DNA from: Rossellomorea arthrocnemi
GTDB lineage: Bacteria > Bacillota > Bacilli > Bacillales > Bacillaceae_B
DNA: 64,000 nucleotides
Direction of reading: 5' to 3'
Assembly: GCF_904424705.1 (NCBI RefSeq)
Contig: NZ_CAJGBF010000012.1
Span: 1 to 64,000 of the forward strand
Both the position numbers and the translations under genes were made by a program. How positions within the stretch are numbered: position 1 is the first letter of the stretch; each line of letters begins with the position of its first letter. Under the pieces are notes generated by a model, which searched no databases, was not told where the DNA came from, and saw nothing but the letters and a program-made list of their open reading frames with translations. Positions 33,294-42,081 of the stretch are shown piece by piece.

Positions 33294-34754
33294 TTAAGCT
33301 GACTTTATCATTCTATTTCTCTTCATTCGGTATAAAACTCTCAAAAGTGTAAGAATCAACCCTATGATCAAAATGGTCAAGAGTAAGATCATCGCTGCCG
33401 GGTAAAGTCCAATCGCGTCAATCGTAGTGGAGCTGTTGTTCTTTAAAGTTGGGACAATAAAGAACAACCATCCAATACCCAGGACTGGAACCACTTGTGG
33501 GATTAATCGTAAGTAAAATCTCCATGCAGGATGTTGTCTGCGTTTTTCCGTCCACTTATTACTTCTTAGCATTCCTCTGATCCCTAAAGCAAGATAAATG
33601 AATGTCACGAACCCAAGAGATAGATCAATGATTATAGGTACAGGAGTTTTTAACTCGGGTTCTTGTTCCTCGGTCAATTGGATAATACCTGAACTAATTT
33701 CATAAGCATGTTCAAAGGTAGGGGTAAAACTATTAAGTAAAACGGCCACAGCATACCCACTACTGGGAATAATGTCTTGTTGAGTTTGATACGTCGATAC
33801 CGCCCCGCTATGTGAAATGCGAGAGGGTTTCACATTAGGAGAACTTAACGACCAGCCAAGTCCGTATTTTTTGCTCCCGGGTTGGGGGGAATAAGATTCT
33901 TCCAATAATTTTTTTGATAATAATGGCTCTTCCCGCTTATTTCTACCATCATTCGTGTGCATAGCCAGCCATTTCCCCATATCCGTTGCTGACGATATAA
34001 CGGATCCCGCTCCCATGTTCATCGCTTCAAGTTCTTTCCAGGGGATGGCGATTCCATAGGCAGTCACATATCCTTTAGGCAGCCCCTTGACAGAATCTAC
34101 AGAGGTTTCCGTCGTAAGTGAAGAATTCATTTCTAGTGGAGAGAATACGTTTTGCTTAAGGTATTGTGAGAATTCTATTCCACTTACTTTTTCCACCAAA
34201 CGTGCCAAAATCCAATAATTTGCATTACTATAATAATGTTTCCCACCTGGATCCGATTGCAACTTCCAGCTATTCAATCGCTCCACACCTGCTTCTAAAT
34301 CACTTGCTGGTGACACTATTATCGGGTTTGGAATTCCCGATGTATGACTTAACAGCTGGCGTATTGTGACTTTCCCCCACCTGAAATCGTCCATTTTCAC
34401 TTCCGGTAGATATTTCACTACCGGATCATCCAGTTGTATGTCCCCTTCATCCACCAGTTGCAATACGGCAAACGCTGTAAATGATTTTGACACTGAACCG
34501 ATTCTCATTAATGACTTTTCCGTTACGGGTTTCCCTTCAGAATCGTGACCATATCCCTTCTCGTATACTAATTTTCCATCTTTTACGATGACTATGGATG
34601 CACCGGGGAGCCCATTCTTTTCCATATAATTTGTAACAAATTCATCAACGTCTCCTGTGTGGAATGCTCCAGCAGCCTGAGTGGATAAAGAAGGCTTCCA
34701 AAGGGTCATAAAAATGATGGTTATTAGAAAAATAACACCTGTTTTTTTAAGCAT
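33294..34754 (-). CDS. Class C-type serine hydrolase (penicillin-binding-protein-like) with C-terminal membrane segments
   Basis: The 486-residue exported protein has a beta-lactamase/transpeptidase-like domain with SVSK (catalytic Ser-x-x-Lys), YSNANY at the YxN position and HSGA at the KTG-like position. After about residue 370 four hydrophobic segments anchor it. Such proteins act as peptidases or esterases at the cell surface and sometimes in tolerance to cell-wall agents. Of two close ATGs, 34754 is better spaced from AGGAG. A direct-repeat regulator site lies about 200 bases upstream. Confidence 0.82.
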   Translation of the reverse strand: MLKKTGVIFLITIIFMTLWKPSLSTQAAGAFHTGDVDEFVTNYMEKNGLPGASIVIVKDGKLVYEKGYGHDSEGKPVTEKSLMRIGSVSKSFTAFAVLQLVDEGDIQLDDPVVKYLPEVKMDDFRWGKVTIRQLLSHTSGIPNPIIVSPASDLEAGVERLNSWKLQSDPGGKHYYSNANYWILARLVEKVSGIEFSQYLKQNVFSPLEMNSSLTTETSVDSVKGLPKGYVTAYGIAIPWKELEAMNMGAGSVISSATDMGKWLAMHTNDGRNKREEPLLSKKLLEESYSPQPGSKKYGLGWSLSSPNVKPSRISHSGAVSTYQTQQDIIPSSGYAVAVLLNSFTPTFEHAYEISSGIIQLTEEQEPELKTPVPIIIDLSLGFVTFIYLALGIRGMLRSNKWTEKRRQHPAWRFYLRLIPQVVPVLGIGWLFFIVPTLKNNSSTTIDAIGLYPAAMILLLTILIIGLILTLLRVLYRMKRNRMIKSA

Positions 34755-34765
34755 ATACATGACTC

Positions 34766-34915
34766 CTAGTTCATTCTTGGATTTGTTTTTAACGGTTTCC
34801 CATTATTCAGCTGCTCTGTAATGGTCCTTTTCAAAGTGGAATCACAAACCGACATTCGTCCCTGAACGGGATTTCCGTATGCCACCGACATCTTCTTCAG
34901 TAAATAAGGGGGCAT
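34766..34915 (-). CDS. Possible 49-residue protein ahead of the serine hydrolase
   Basis: A short frame (MPPYLLKKMSVAYGNPVQGR... ending LKTNPRMN) starts at ATG 34915 after GGTGGTGAAAAG. Its TAG stop overlaps the AGGAG of the hydrolase gene, as in coupled genes. No family is recognised, and a longer overlapping frame (34842-35042) exists, so this is weak. Confidence 0.3.
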   Translation of the reverse strand: MPPYLLKKMSVAYGNPVQGRMSVCDSTLKRTITEQLNNGKPLKTNPRMN

Positions 34916-34954
34916 CACTTTTCACCACCGCTCTTAATAGTCTAGGGATCAAAA

Positions 34955-34994
34955 TGTAAGGAAACCTTAAGGCAAATCTTAAGAAAGCCTTAAG
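34955..34994. promoter_or_regulatory. Direct-repeat operator of response-regulator type
   Basis: TGTAAG, CTTAAG, CTTAAG and CTTAAG begin at 34955, 34966, 34978 and 34989, that is every 11-12 bp. Such spacing on one face of the helix is typical for OmpR/PhoB-type response regulators. It lies upstream of the serine hydrolase gene and downstream of the TetR gene end. Confidence 0.5.
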
Positions 34995-35042
34995 ATTTGT
35001 GACAATGGCCACCAAATAGGTTCTATCTATTCTTGAAATCAC

Positions 35043-35642
35043 TTACGAATGATCATTGATAAAACCATAGAAAAACATTTCAATTAATCTCTTATACGTT
35101 TCTTCTCCTGCCTGCTCTTCAGGAATCCTTTGATATAACTGTTCGAAAGAATGTGACATTAATTGGTAGTACATGACGATCAGGTCATTGGGTATGTCCT
35201 TTTTAATATATCCCTGGCTGCGCCCTTTCTCGATCCACTGCAAGAATAGGGGGGCTATTAATTGTTGATACTCTCTTACCATCCCGTTTAATTCACTATT
35301 TTCCTTTAAGATCTCTTCCAAAATTTCTTTTTTGAACATATTGGTGTTCTTTGGTTTTTGAAGAAAGGAGGTGTGGAGTTGATGGATAAAATCATCCTCG
35401 TTATTCACTAACTGAATGAATTTTTGATATTCACCCTCATAAAAGTTCCTCATACTCTCTACTATCAATTTCTCTTTGCTGCCGTAATAATTATAAATGG
35501 ACGCTGGTGAAGTACCGGCTTTCTTTGCAATATCCCTTACCTTTAAGTCCTTGATTCCCCCTTCATTAAGGAGTTGAAAGGCAGCATCTTCAATCGCCTT
35601 TTTTTTCAAACTAGCTCTTTTTTCGTGTCCATCCAATGACAT
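35043..35642 (-). CDS. TetR-family regulator
   Basis: The 199-residue protein has a TetR helix-turn-helix (AIEDAAFQLLNEGGIKDLKV, RDIAKKAGTSPASIYNYYGS) and an all-helical ligand domain. AAAGAGG precedes the ATG. It is divergent from the alpha/beta hydrolase at 35792, and the shared gap holds two ATGTAAC/GTTACAT palindromes, the probable operators. Confidence 0.88.
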   Translation of the reverse strand: MSLDGHEKRASLKKKAIEDAAFQLLNEGGIKDLKVRDIAKKAGTSPASIYNYYGSKEKLIVESMRNFYEGEYQKFIQLVNNEDDFIHQLHTSFLQKPKNTNMFKKEILEEILKENSELNGMVREYQQLIAPLFLQWIEKGRSQGYIKKDIPNDLIVMYYQLMSHSFEQLYQRIPEEQAGEETYKRLIEMFFYGFINDHS

Positions 35643-35665
35643 CTAACCTCTTTCCTGTGAGTTTA

Positions 35666-35753
35666 ATGTAACATTTCCTATTGTTTGTTACATATAGTTA
35701 TGATATAAATAATATTATGTAACGATAAAACTATATCTGTTACATAATATTAT
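35666..35753. promoter_or_regulatory. Two palindromic TetR operator candidates and hydrolase promoter
   Basis: ATGTAAC-N14-GTTACAT (35666-35693) and ATGTAAC-N15-GTTACAT (35717-35745) occur in tandem; the second is part of a 15-bp perfect inverted repeat (35709-35723 with 35739-35753). A plus-strand promoter TTGTTT-N17-TATAAA (35681-35709) lies over the first site, so binding would block the hydrolase promoter. Confidence 0.65.
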
Positions 35754-35791
35754 ACCGTATTATGTTCATAATCAAAATAGAGGTGTTTAAC

Positions 35792-36658
35792 ATGTATCAA
35801 ACCGTTCATATTGAAACTCATATTATTGAGGTGTTCACAAAAGGCACGGGGCAGCCAATCGTTCTTCTTCCAGGTTTAGGTTCTTCGATTGAAGAGTGGA
35901 GGGATATGATTGATCAACTATCTCAACATGGTAAGGTCATTACCTTTCACCGCGCTGGTCTTGGAGGAAGTGAACTTGGAGTAAAAACACGCAATGCAAA
36001 AGAAACAGCGAATGACCTATTGATCCTATTAAAGAAGCTCGAAGTCTCTGCTCCGATCATCTTAGTTGGTCACTCATACGGTGGATTTTGCGCACAATAT
36101 TTCTCATTTACACATCCTTCATCCGTGAAATCCCTGGTGCTCATTGAATCCAGCTCAATGGAGTTTGAGTTGCTTGATGAAGTTATTGGACCACAAACAA
36201 AACAGTCGATTTCTATGTATAAAGCTCTTTCTACGTTTGATTCACAAAGCATAAAGAATCAATTGAACCTTCAAGTCATGACTGAAAATATAAGAGGATC
36301 AGATGAGAAAAAAAGAAATATAGTTGAATTTAAATCAAATCCTAAAATGTATGAGGCGATGGCAAATGAACTTGAAAATATGTCGAACGATGCCCATTTT
36401 TTAAAGGAATATGATCGTTTATCCCCTATTCCTTTACTCATTATCGGTCGGGACCCGAACTATTCTGTCGAGATCATGATGAAACAGGGAATGCCGAAAG
36501 AAAAAGCTGAAAGCATAGAAGAGGTTTGGCAACGATTAATAAAAGATCAACTTACATTATCCTCCAACAGCCGGTACACAATGGCTGCCGGTGCTTACCA
36601 TAATGTGCATGAAACCCATCCATCCACGATAATAAACGGTATTCTTTCGTTACTTTAA
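35792..36658 (+). CDS. Alpha/beta hydrolase
   Basis: The 288-residue protein has PGLGSSIEEWRDM (oxyanion region), the nucleophile elbow VGHSYGGFCAQ, and a C-terminal GAYHNVHETHP with the histidine. The broad family includes esterases, lactonases and haloalkane dehalogenases; the substrate is unknown. GAGGTG before ATG 35792 sets the start. Control by the divergent TetR is likely. Confidence 0.82.
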   Translation: MYQTVHIETHIIEVFTKGTGQPIVLLPGLGSSIEEWRDMIDQLSQHGKVITFHRAGLGGSELGVKTRNAKETANDLLILLKKLEVSAPIILVGHSYGGFCAQYFSFTHPSSVKSLVLIESSSMEFELLDEVIGPQTKQSISMYKALSTFDSQSIKNQLNLQVMTENIRGSDEKKRNIVEFKSNPKMYEAMANELENMSNDAHFLKEYDRLSPIPLLIIGRDPNYSVEIMMKQGMPKEKAESIEEVWQRLIKDQLTLSSNSRYTMAAGAYHNVHETHPSTIINGILSLL

Positions 36659-36690
36659 ACAAGCTCAGGTTTCAATCTGAGCTTTCGTTT
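36658..36690 (+). terminator. Terminator after the alpha/beta hydrolase
   Basis: AAGCTCAG pairs with CTGAGCTT (36661-36668 with 36677-36684), followed by TCGTTTCG. Confidence 0.7.
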
Positions 36691-36700
36691 CGATCCAAGT

Positions 36701-36736
36701 AAAAAAGCAATCACCGTTTTTAGTGATTGCCTTTCT
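36701..36736 (-). terminator. Terminator after the DUF2268 lipoprotein gene
   Basis: GCAATCAC pairs with GTGATTGC (36707-36714 with 36723-36730), with AAAAAA on the left giving a T-run for minus-strand transcription. Confidence 0.75.
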
Positions 36737-36815
36737 TAGTCAGTTCCAGATACCTCATAACGGCTTTCATCAAAAAAACGAAAATATCCCATCACACTTT
36801 AATCCGAAGACTATG

Positions 36816-37778
36816 TCATTCATACGCCGTGATTTTCTCAAAGTCGCTTCCCGCTATGATTTCGGCCTCATGCATGCTGGTCCATCTCCCCACCGATACT
36901 TCCGGATGGTTCTTCCGATAGCTTTGCACGATTTCATATCCGATTTTATAGTTTGCCCATTGTGGGATGCCTTTAGACGGATGCCCTCTTCTTAAAGTTT
37001 CGTATCTCCTTGAATCACTGGAATTCTTGAGTTCAGTTAGCTCAGCCACTACCTTTTCCTTCTCTTCTGAGGCCATCGGTTCCTGCCAGGGCACCTGAAC
37101 CTTTGGATAGATGATATTGGCAAAAGCATCAGCTTTTCCTTCAAGTACTACACTCCCGAGGATCGAATACATCATTCCCGGGTTGATTTCCCCTGCGATG
37201 GCATGGTTATACTCGTGGGCGACCGAGTACTTCAGCATGTCTTCATCCAGAGACGAAGAAAGTTGCAACACAATAACATCCTCCGCCAGGACAAATGCCG
37301 CCACGCCACCCATCTCTTCCGCCATAACCGTATCTTCGGGATTCACGGGTAAAACGAATATTTTTTTATCGTTACCCGGGAGTTCTTTTGCCGATTTAAG
37401 TAAGGCTCCTTTTATGACCCGATTTGTTTTATCTGTGTTTTTTTCCAAATCCTTTATGGATGCCTCAAGCTTGTCCACTTCTGACGAAGGATCAAAAACA
37501 TACCTTAAGCTGAGATCCTCCATATTAGATTCTTTTTTAAACGGTTCAAACACCTTTTCAATGAACACAGTCTCATTGCTTTTTCCCGTCTTTTCACGGA
37601 CGGTGTCTATGTACTCCTGCATTTCATCATACATATAAATGATTTCGAAGTGTTGTTCCTCTTGTGAAAATGTAAAGTGCGTTTCCTGTTCCTTCTTATC
37701 TACTGGCTCTTTATTGGAGCATCCCGTAAACATGAAACATAATGCTAGTATTAGTATCGCTTTCCCAACAGCCTTCAA
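36816..37778 (-). CDS. Lipoprotein with DUF2268-type zinc protease domain
   Basis: The 320-residue protein has a lipoprotein signal ending FTGC (Cys20), then a domain with SVAHEYNHAIAG, an HExxH zinc motif at His188-Glu189-His192, followed by VVLEGKADAFA with a possible third ligand Glu. This matches DUF2268, predicted Zn-dependent proteases (YjaZ-like). It would act on the outer face of the membrane. The start is TTG 37778 behind GGAG. Confidence 0.8.
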   Translation of the reverse strand: MKAVGKAILILALCFMFTGCSNKEPVDKKEQETHFTFSQEEQHFEIIYMYDEMQEYIDTVREKTGKSNETVFIEKVFEPFKKESNMEDLSLRYVFDPSSEVDKLEASIKDLEKNTDKTNRVIKGALLKSAKELPGNDKKIFVLPVNPEDTVMAEEMGGVAAFVLAEDVIVLQLSSSLDEDMLKYSVAHEYNHAIAGEINPGMMYSILGSVVLEGKADAFANIIYPKVQVPWQEPMASEEKEKVVAELTELKNSSDSRRYETLRRGHPSKGIPQWANYKIGYEIVQSYRKNHPEVSVGRWTSMHEAEIIAGSDFEKITAYE

Positions 37779-37911
37779 GGTTCACATCTCCTCCATTCAT
37801 TCCCATTAGATACTACCTATACGTTTCTAATTTGGAAAAAGTTTCAAATAAACCAAAAAAAGAACCACCCGATTCTAACCAGGAAGTTCCCATCTTATGT
37901 TCCGATTATTC

Positions 37912-38355
37912 TTACCCACCGGTATACACACTTGCACACGTTCCTGCCGCCGGTTCATAGTAGCAATGATTTTTGAATTGTCCCGCAAACGGCTGGTCGT
38001 ACCATGTCGGTGGACACGGGGCATAAGGGTTGAAATACCAAAGGGCATACTTTGCAGGATGCACTGCCCAGTAATCCAGATTCTTTTTGGCTAATTTCTT
38101 TTCAACCGACCTCGCCCGGTTATAGAAGAGATTCCCTTTTTGGACCGCTTCAAAGGAATAATTCCCACCCTGCACCTGGAAGATGACCTGACGGATGCTC
38201 CTTACCTTCCTAAAGTCCAGACAGTCCGCTTTTGCACGGTTCACGATGACATTGCCCACGTACAGCATCCCCTGTTTCCCTTCGCCTTCCGCTTCCGCTC
38301 TCATCATCCTCGCCATTAAGGCGACATCCGCATCGGTGTATTTGACTCTTGGCAT
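37912..38355 (-). CDS. cwlJ: Spore cortex-lytic enzyme CwlJ
   Basis: The 147-residue protein lacks a signal peptide and matches CwlJ along its length: LMARMMRAEAEGEGKQGMLYVGNV, FYNRARSVE, KYALWYFNPYAPCPPTWYDQPF and the CYYEPAAGTC end. The glutamate in RAEAEGEG is the presumed catalytic residue of this SleB-related fold. CwlJ sits in the spore coat and degrades cortex peptidoglycan during germination. GAGGTG precedes ATG 38355; the GTG at 38364 lies within that site. No gerQ is adjacent. Confidence 0.88.
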   Translation of the reverse strand: MPRVKYTDADVALMARMMRAEAEGEGKQGMLYVGNVIVNRAKADCLDFRKVRSIRQVIFQVQGGNYSFEAVQKGNLFYNRARSVEKKLAKKNLDYWAVHPAKYALWYFNPYAPCPPTWYDQPFAGQFKNHCYYEPAAGTCASVYTGG

Positions 38356-38499
38356 TTTATTCACCTCAGGATAGTTTATGAGAAATGGCGGGTTTCATGT
38401 CAGGAATTATAAATAAAGGAGATTGTGAGAGTGTGTCCATACTTGTACACACTCCCGGCAGATTATATCTCCCCAGACATTGCTTCCCATTATAAGAAA

Positions 38500-39585
38500 T
38501 TAAAACGCTTCAAGTTCTTTCAAAAGCAGGCCCAAACGTTCTTCTATCTGCTCATTCGTCCCGTACCGGATCATTTGCTCCGGGCTTAAAGAATCCAGTT
38601 TCAGCAACAGATCATGCTCATGTGTCATGGTGACGAGCTTCAGGTAGACTTCCACGTTCAGATCATTCCATTTCTGCTTCGAATCGTTCGTATACCCTTC
38701 CACGAATCCTTCCGCACTGGCCTTAAGCTGCGGGATCAGGAGATGGTATTGATTCTTACCGTGCCTCTTTGTATTGTGCAGGGAATGAAACAGTGTCTGA
38801 TAGTTGAAGACGTAATTGGCAGCAAGAGAGGTCCCCGTATAGATAATCGGGAAAGGGTCGATCATTCTGACACCGCTGCTAGTGAAAATCATATTCTCAG
38901 GGGACGTATCCTGATTCGTCAGGACGAGTTTCTCCCTCTCAACTGAACGGGCGGAAATCAGTCCTTCTCCCGTCTTTCTCACTTTTTCCTTATCAAATGA
39001 ATAAGGACTTTCAAGAAGCGACTCCCATTCTTCTCTGTACTCTCCGGTTTCTTCCCGTATGAACGCACTCAAGTCCCCTTCGTACAGCCCTTTGATATCA
39101 CCCTGTCCCCCGACGGTTATGTATCCTATGCCCGGAATGGGAGAATCCAGCTCTTCAAGGGCGAGAAAGAATTCACCCAACTCCCTGCCATACAGCTTTG
39201 ATTGCTCCGGTGTCTGCCCGGCAAGCCCGATTGATTTTCCAACATAGGATTCGATCGTGTAGGTTAGGTCTTCAGAAACATGGTATTCATAATGTTCGGG
39301 GCACATTCTTATCCCCGTCCTGTTGGCTTGTTGGTAAAATGCCTTCGTCCCGGCGTAGTCAGCCGTCAGCTCATCCTGATTGAAGACGACCTCTTTCTCA
39401 TAGGACACCCTTTTCGGAATGCGGAGGACGAGTTGCTCACCTTCGATCAAATATGCGTAGTGCCAGGCACCTTCTCCTAATCTAGTGATATCGGAATCAC
39501 TTGAGATCTGTTTTAATCCTTCGTGTTTAAGAGCTTTGTTGATAAGTTCTTGTTCTGATAGTGTTGTGGTTGTGAGGAATTGCAT
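38500..39585 (-). CDS. APH-fold small-molecule kinase-like protein
   Basis: The 361-residue protein has an aminoglycoside-phosphotransferase-like fold: RLGEGAWHYAYLIEGEQLVLRIPK (N-lobe with ATP lysine) and LTNQDTSPENMIF followed by MIDPFPIIYTG. The usual HGD is NQD, keeping the catalytic Asp, and DFG is DPF. The substrate is unknown, and altered motifs make an antibiotic-modifying role uncertain. AAAAAGGAG lies before the ATG. Confidence 0.75.
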   Translation of the reverse strand: MQFLTTTTLSEQELINKALKHEGLKQISSDSDITRLGEGAWHYAYLIEGEQLVLRIPKRVSYEKEVVFNQDELTADYAGTKAFYQQANRTGIRMCPEHYEYHVSEDLTYTIESYVGKSIGLAGQTPEQSKLYGRELGEFFLALEELDSPIPGIGYITVGGQGDIKGLYEGDLSAFIREETGEYREEWESLLESPYSFDKEKVRKTGEGLISARSVEREKLVLTNQDTSPENMIFTSSGVRMIDPFPIIYTGTSLAANYVFNYQTLFHSLHNTKRHGKNQYHLLIPQLKASAEGFVEGYTNDSKQKWNDLNVEVYLKLVTMTHEHDLLLKLDSLSPEQMIRYGTNEQIEERLGLLLKELEAF

Positions 39586-39604
39586 ATTGTATGGTCTCCT
39601 TTTT

Positions 39605-40093
39605 CTATTCTTCTATTGGAGCTGATAATAAAACGGTCTCACCCATGAAGTGACCCGTGCATTGCTTTAAGACGTACTCTTTCCCTTGAAGGCTTTCCTC
39701 CTTCACCAAATCTTTACATTGAAATTCTTCTATGAATTCACCGTCTACACTTCTGTAGACATTAACATTCTCCCCATTAAAGGTAATGGTTTCAGTCACT
39801 TTCTGTCCCTCAATTCCATAGCTGATCACGTCGAGATTGGATTTCACTTCATTTTTCATATTGTTAATAAAGGTATTCAATCCATCCAGATTTCGAATAT
39901 TCCCGTGTTTATTCTCCACTTCTTCTATATCTTCCATCGCCGTTATTAAACTTGTTTCATCATCTGTCAAACCATCCTTAATCTTATCTTTTATCCCCTT
40001 TCCTCCCAGTAACAACCAGGCAGCTATGGAGATGGTTGCCAAGATGACTGTTCCGAAGATCATAGAAGGGAGGAATCCTTTTTTTCTTGTCAT
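39605..40093 (-). CDS. Membrane-anchored DUF4362-like protein
   Basis: The 162-residue protein has one N-terminal hydrophobic segment (about 9-29) and an external domain with NKHGNIRNLDGLNTFINN, VTETITFNGENVNVYRSVDG and a Cys-containing end. By recall this resembles DUF4362, common in Bacillus with unknown function. AAAGGGGGAG precedes the ATG. It lies just upstream of the APH-like gene, 19 bases apart. Confidence 0.65.
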   Translation of the reverse strand: MTRKKGFLPSMIFGTVILATISIAAWLLLGGKGIKDKIKDGLTDDETSLITAMEDIEEVENKHGNIRNLDGLNTFINNMKNEVKSNLDVISYGIEGQKVTETITFNGENVNVYRSVDGEFIEEFQCKDLVKEESLQGKEYVLKQCTGHFMGETVLLSAPIEE

Positions 40094-40189
40094 GTTCTCC
40101 CCCTTTGTTCACTAACTTAATTTTTAAAAAGTGCCTATCTGATCAGAGGTTGGTCCCTATTAAGACAGACTACTCAATTTCGTTTATTA

Positions 40190-40642
40190 TCAGTCACTGA
40201 GGCAATTCACCAATTTCCACGCTTCATCTATTGCCCAATAATGATGCTTATGTACAAGAAGCTTTTTCGCATCCTTCCGATCAATCCACTCTGGAAGGTG
40301 GTCATCTTCCATTGGTTCCTGCATCTTTTCATTCAGTTCAACCATATAAAAGTACCCTTCACCCAAGAGGGGATCTCCTTTCCTTGAATAAAAGTAACAC
40401 ATGGCATTTCCTACGTAAGAGCCAATCGAAACATAATAACCTGTTTCCTCCATCAGTTCTCTTTCCAGGCATTTCACATGACTTTCATTTCCTTCGATGC
40501 CTCCTCCTGGCAGAAAGTAGTGCCCCGACTCATTTCGAACTGTCATCACCGTGTCTTTTTCGTAATGAAAGACAATGGCATAAACACCTTTTCTATTTTG
40601 ATATTCCACTCCATGAATTTTTTCTCCGAATACCGCTGTCAC
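40190..40642 (-). CDS. Nudix hydrolase
   Basis: The 150-residue protein holds the Nudix box GGGIEGNESHVKCLERELME followed by ETGYYV. The start is GTG 40642 after GAGG. It is the third Nudix protein in the window; substrate unknown. Confidence 0.87.
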   Translation of the reverse strand: MTAVFGEKIHGVEYQNRKGVYAIVFHYEKDTVMTVRNESGHYFLPGGGIEGNESHVKCLERELMEETGYYVSIGSYVGNAMCYFYSRKGDPLLGEGYFYMVELNEKMQEPMEDDHLPEWIDRKDAKKLLVHKHHYWAIDEAWKLVNCLSD

Positions 40643-40799
40643 CTCTCCACCTCATTCTCCAAACCCTCGTCACATAAGGTTTCACAACATAATAGATTGA
40701 TAAACGCCCGTGCGAGTGCTATATAATCCCGCACAATCGATCCGTATAACATACCCATAACACGTCCCAGGTGCGAATAAAGAAAAACCGATCATGTTT

Positions 40800-41240
40800 C
40801 TACCTAACATTGAGTTTCTCCTTTTCATCGTCTTCCATATTAATACTCAAGAAATTCAACGCCAACACAAAAAAAGGAAAAGCGACCAACGCACCGACCA
40901 TCACTAAACCTGTCGCAGGGTTTGGTGCGTCCCCTCCATTTGTCGTTGGAAAGAAAGTAGCTATACTGTAAATAAATAGTGCAAAATACGGAAACCAAAG
41001 AACCGCTGTCCAATAGCTTGCCTTCCGCCCCTCCATCCACTTCCCCGTTAGAAAGTAGAGGGAGACCGTACCCATCAACAAAATCGAAACAGTCAGGAAT
41101 CCACTCACATTCATCACCGTTTTTATCTCCCATCCTGTCAACCTCGTCAACCTGTATACATTCACCATCAGCTCAACCGGAATGAGGATCATCAGGGCAT
41201 AGATCATGCTGATCACATTTATTTTCACAAAATGATTCAT
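40800..41240 (-). CDS. Four-segment membrane protein
   Basis: A 146-residue protein with four hydrophobic segments and a charged C-terminal end (MEDDEKEKLNVR). AGGTGAG precedes the ATG. Family not recognised. Confidence 0.65.
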   Translation of the reverse strand: MNHFVKINVISMIYALMILIPVELMVNVYRLTRLTGWEIKTVMNVSGFLTVSILLMGTVSLYFLTGKWMEGRKASYWTAVLWFPYFALFIYSIATFFPTTNGGDAPNPATGLVMVGALVAFPFFVLALNFLSINMEDDEKEKLNVR

Positions 41241-41340
41241 ATCAACTCACCTGTCTCCTGATACCAATTATTCCAAATTCACACAATTTTCTCAACCTAA
41301 AAAGGAATGACCCGGTAATGGATCATTTCCTTTCTATTAA

Positions 41341-42081
41341 TTAGTATTGGCCACGTTCAAGTTGTTCCTTGCTAAGAGGATGCATAAATTCCTCCCGGAC
41401 GCTCCCATGGGAGTAGCTGGAACTATTCGAAATATCCCTGAATTCAACTTCATTCTTATTTTCGTCAAGGGGTAGCCAGCCAAATCTAGAGTACAATCCC
41501 AGATTAAATCCTCCCCCGAAGGATAGGCCCGGACCTTCACTCCCGTCCGACAATTTCATTGCAAAAATCCATTCCTTGGGAAGTTTCTTGACTCCATACG
41601 AGTTTCCTTTCGTGGGGACTTCCATCTTCATGAGAATACTTGGAACATAATGTTGCTGACCACCGCCGATGGAATATCCCCTTTCCCGCAAGAAGTAATA
41701 TTGCAAGGTTTGAACGTGTTCCGGATCGATGTTCCAGACGATATGAAAGCTCGACGGATCACCCCCATCTACCTTCCACACCTTGGGCTCACCATCGGTC
41801 CGGGTGCTTTTCACCTTCCATCCGGTTAGGTTCCGCTCCCAATAACTTATGCCGTAACCCCCTCTATCTGTACGAAAAGGGGCAACCCCGTGACGGGCAT
41901 CGACTTTTAGAAAATCCTGAATCTCAAGAGCTTTTACATTTTGCTGGATAGAATTGATACCGGATAAGATTTCATCGTCTTTCGGGCGAGAATGTGCTTT
42001 TTCCACAGTGAGCCAATAGAATGCCAGTATCCACACAAGTACTATTCCACCCGTTAGGAAAAAGATTTTTCTTTTATTCAT
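41341..42081 (-). CDS. Membrane-anchored protein of unknown function
   Basis: A 246-residue protein with one N-terminal hydrophobic segment (about 5-24) and a soluble outer domain rich in Gly, Ser and Trp. The ATG shares a base with the stop of the upstream gene (TAATG), so the two are translated together and probably act together. Family not recognised. Confidence 0.65.
   Translation of the reverse strand: MNKRKIFFLTGGIVLVWILAFYWLTVEKAHSRPKDDEILSGINSIQQNVKALEIQDFLKVDARHGVAPFRTDRGGYGISYWERNLTGWKVKSTRTDGEPKVWKVDGGDPSSFHIVWNIDPEHVQTLQYYFLRERGYSIGGGQQHYVPSILMKMEVPTKGNSYGVKKLPKEWIFAMKLSDGSEGPGLSFGGGFNLGLYSRFGWLPLDENKNEVEFRDISNSSSYSHGSVREEFMHPLSKEQLERGQY

Noticed and set aside
34842-35042. 66-codon protein downstream of the TetR gene
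   Set aside because: It lies over the CTTAAG repeat region, has no ribosome binding site and an unnatural composition.
38429-38454. GAGTGTGT/ACACACTC hairpin upstream of cwlJ as terminator
   Set aside because: No T-run follows on either strand; it may be a minor structure only.
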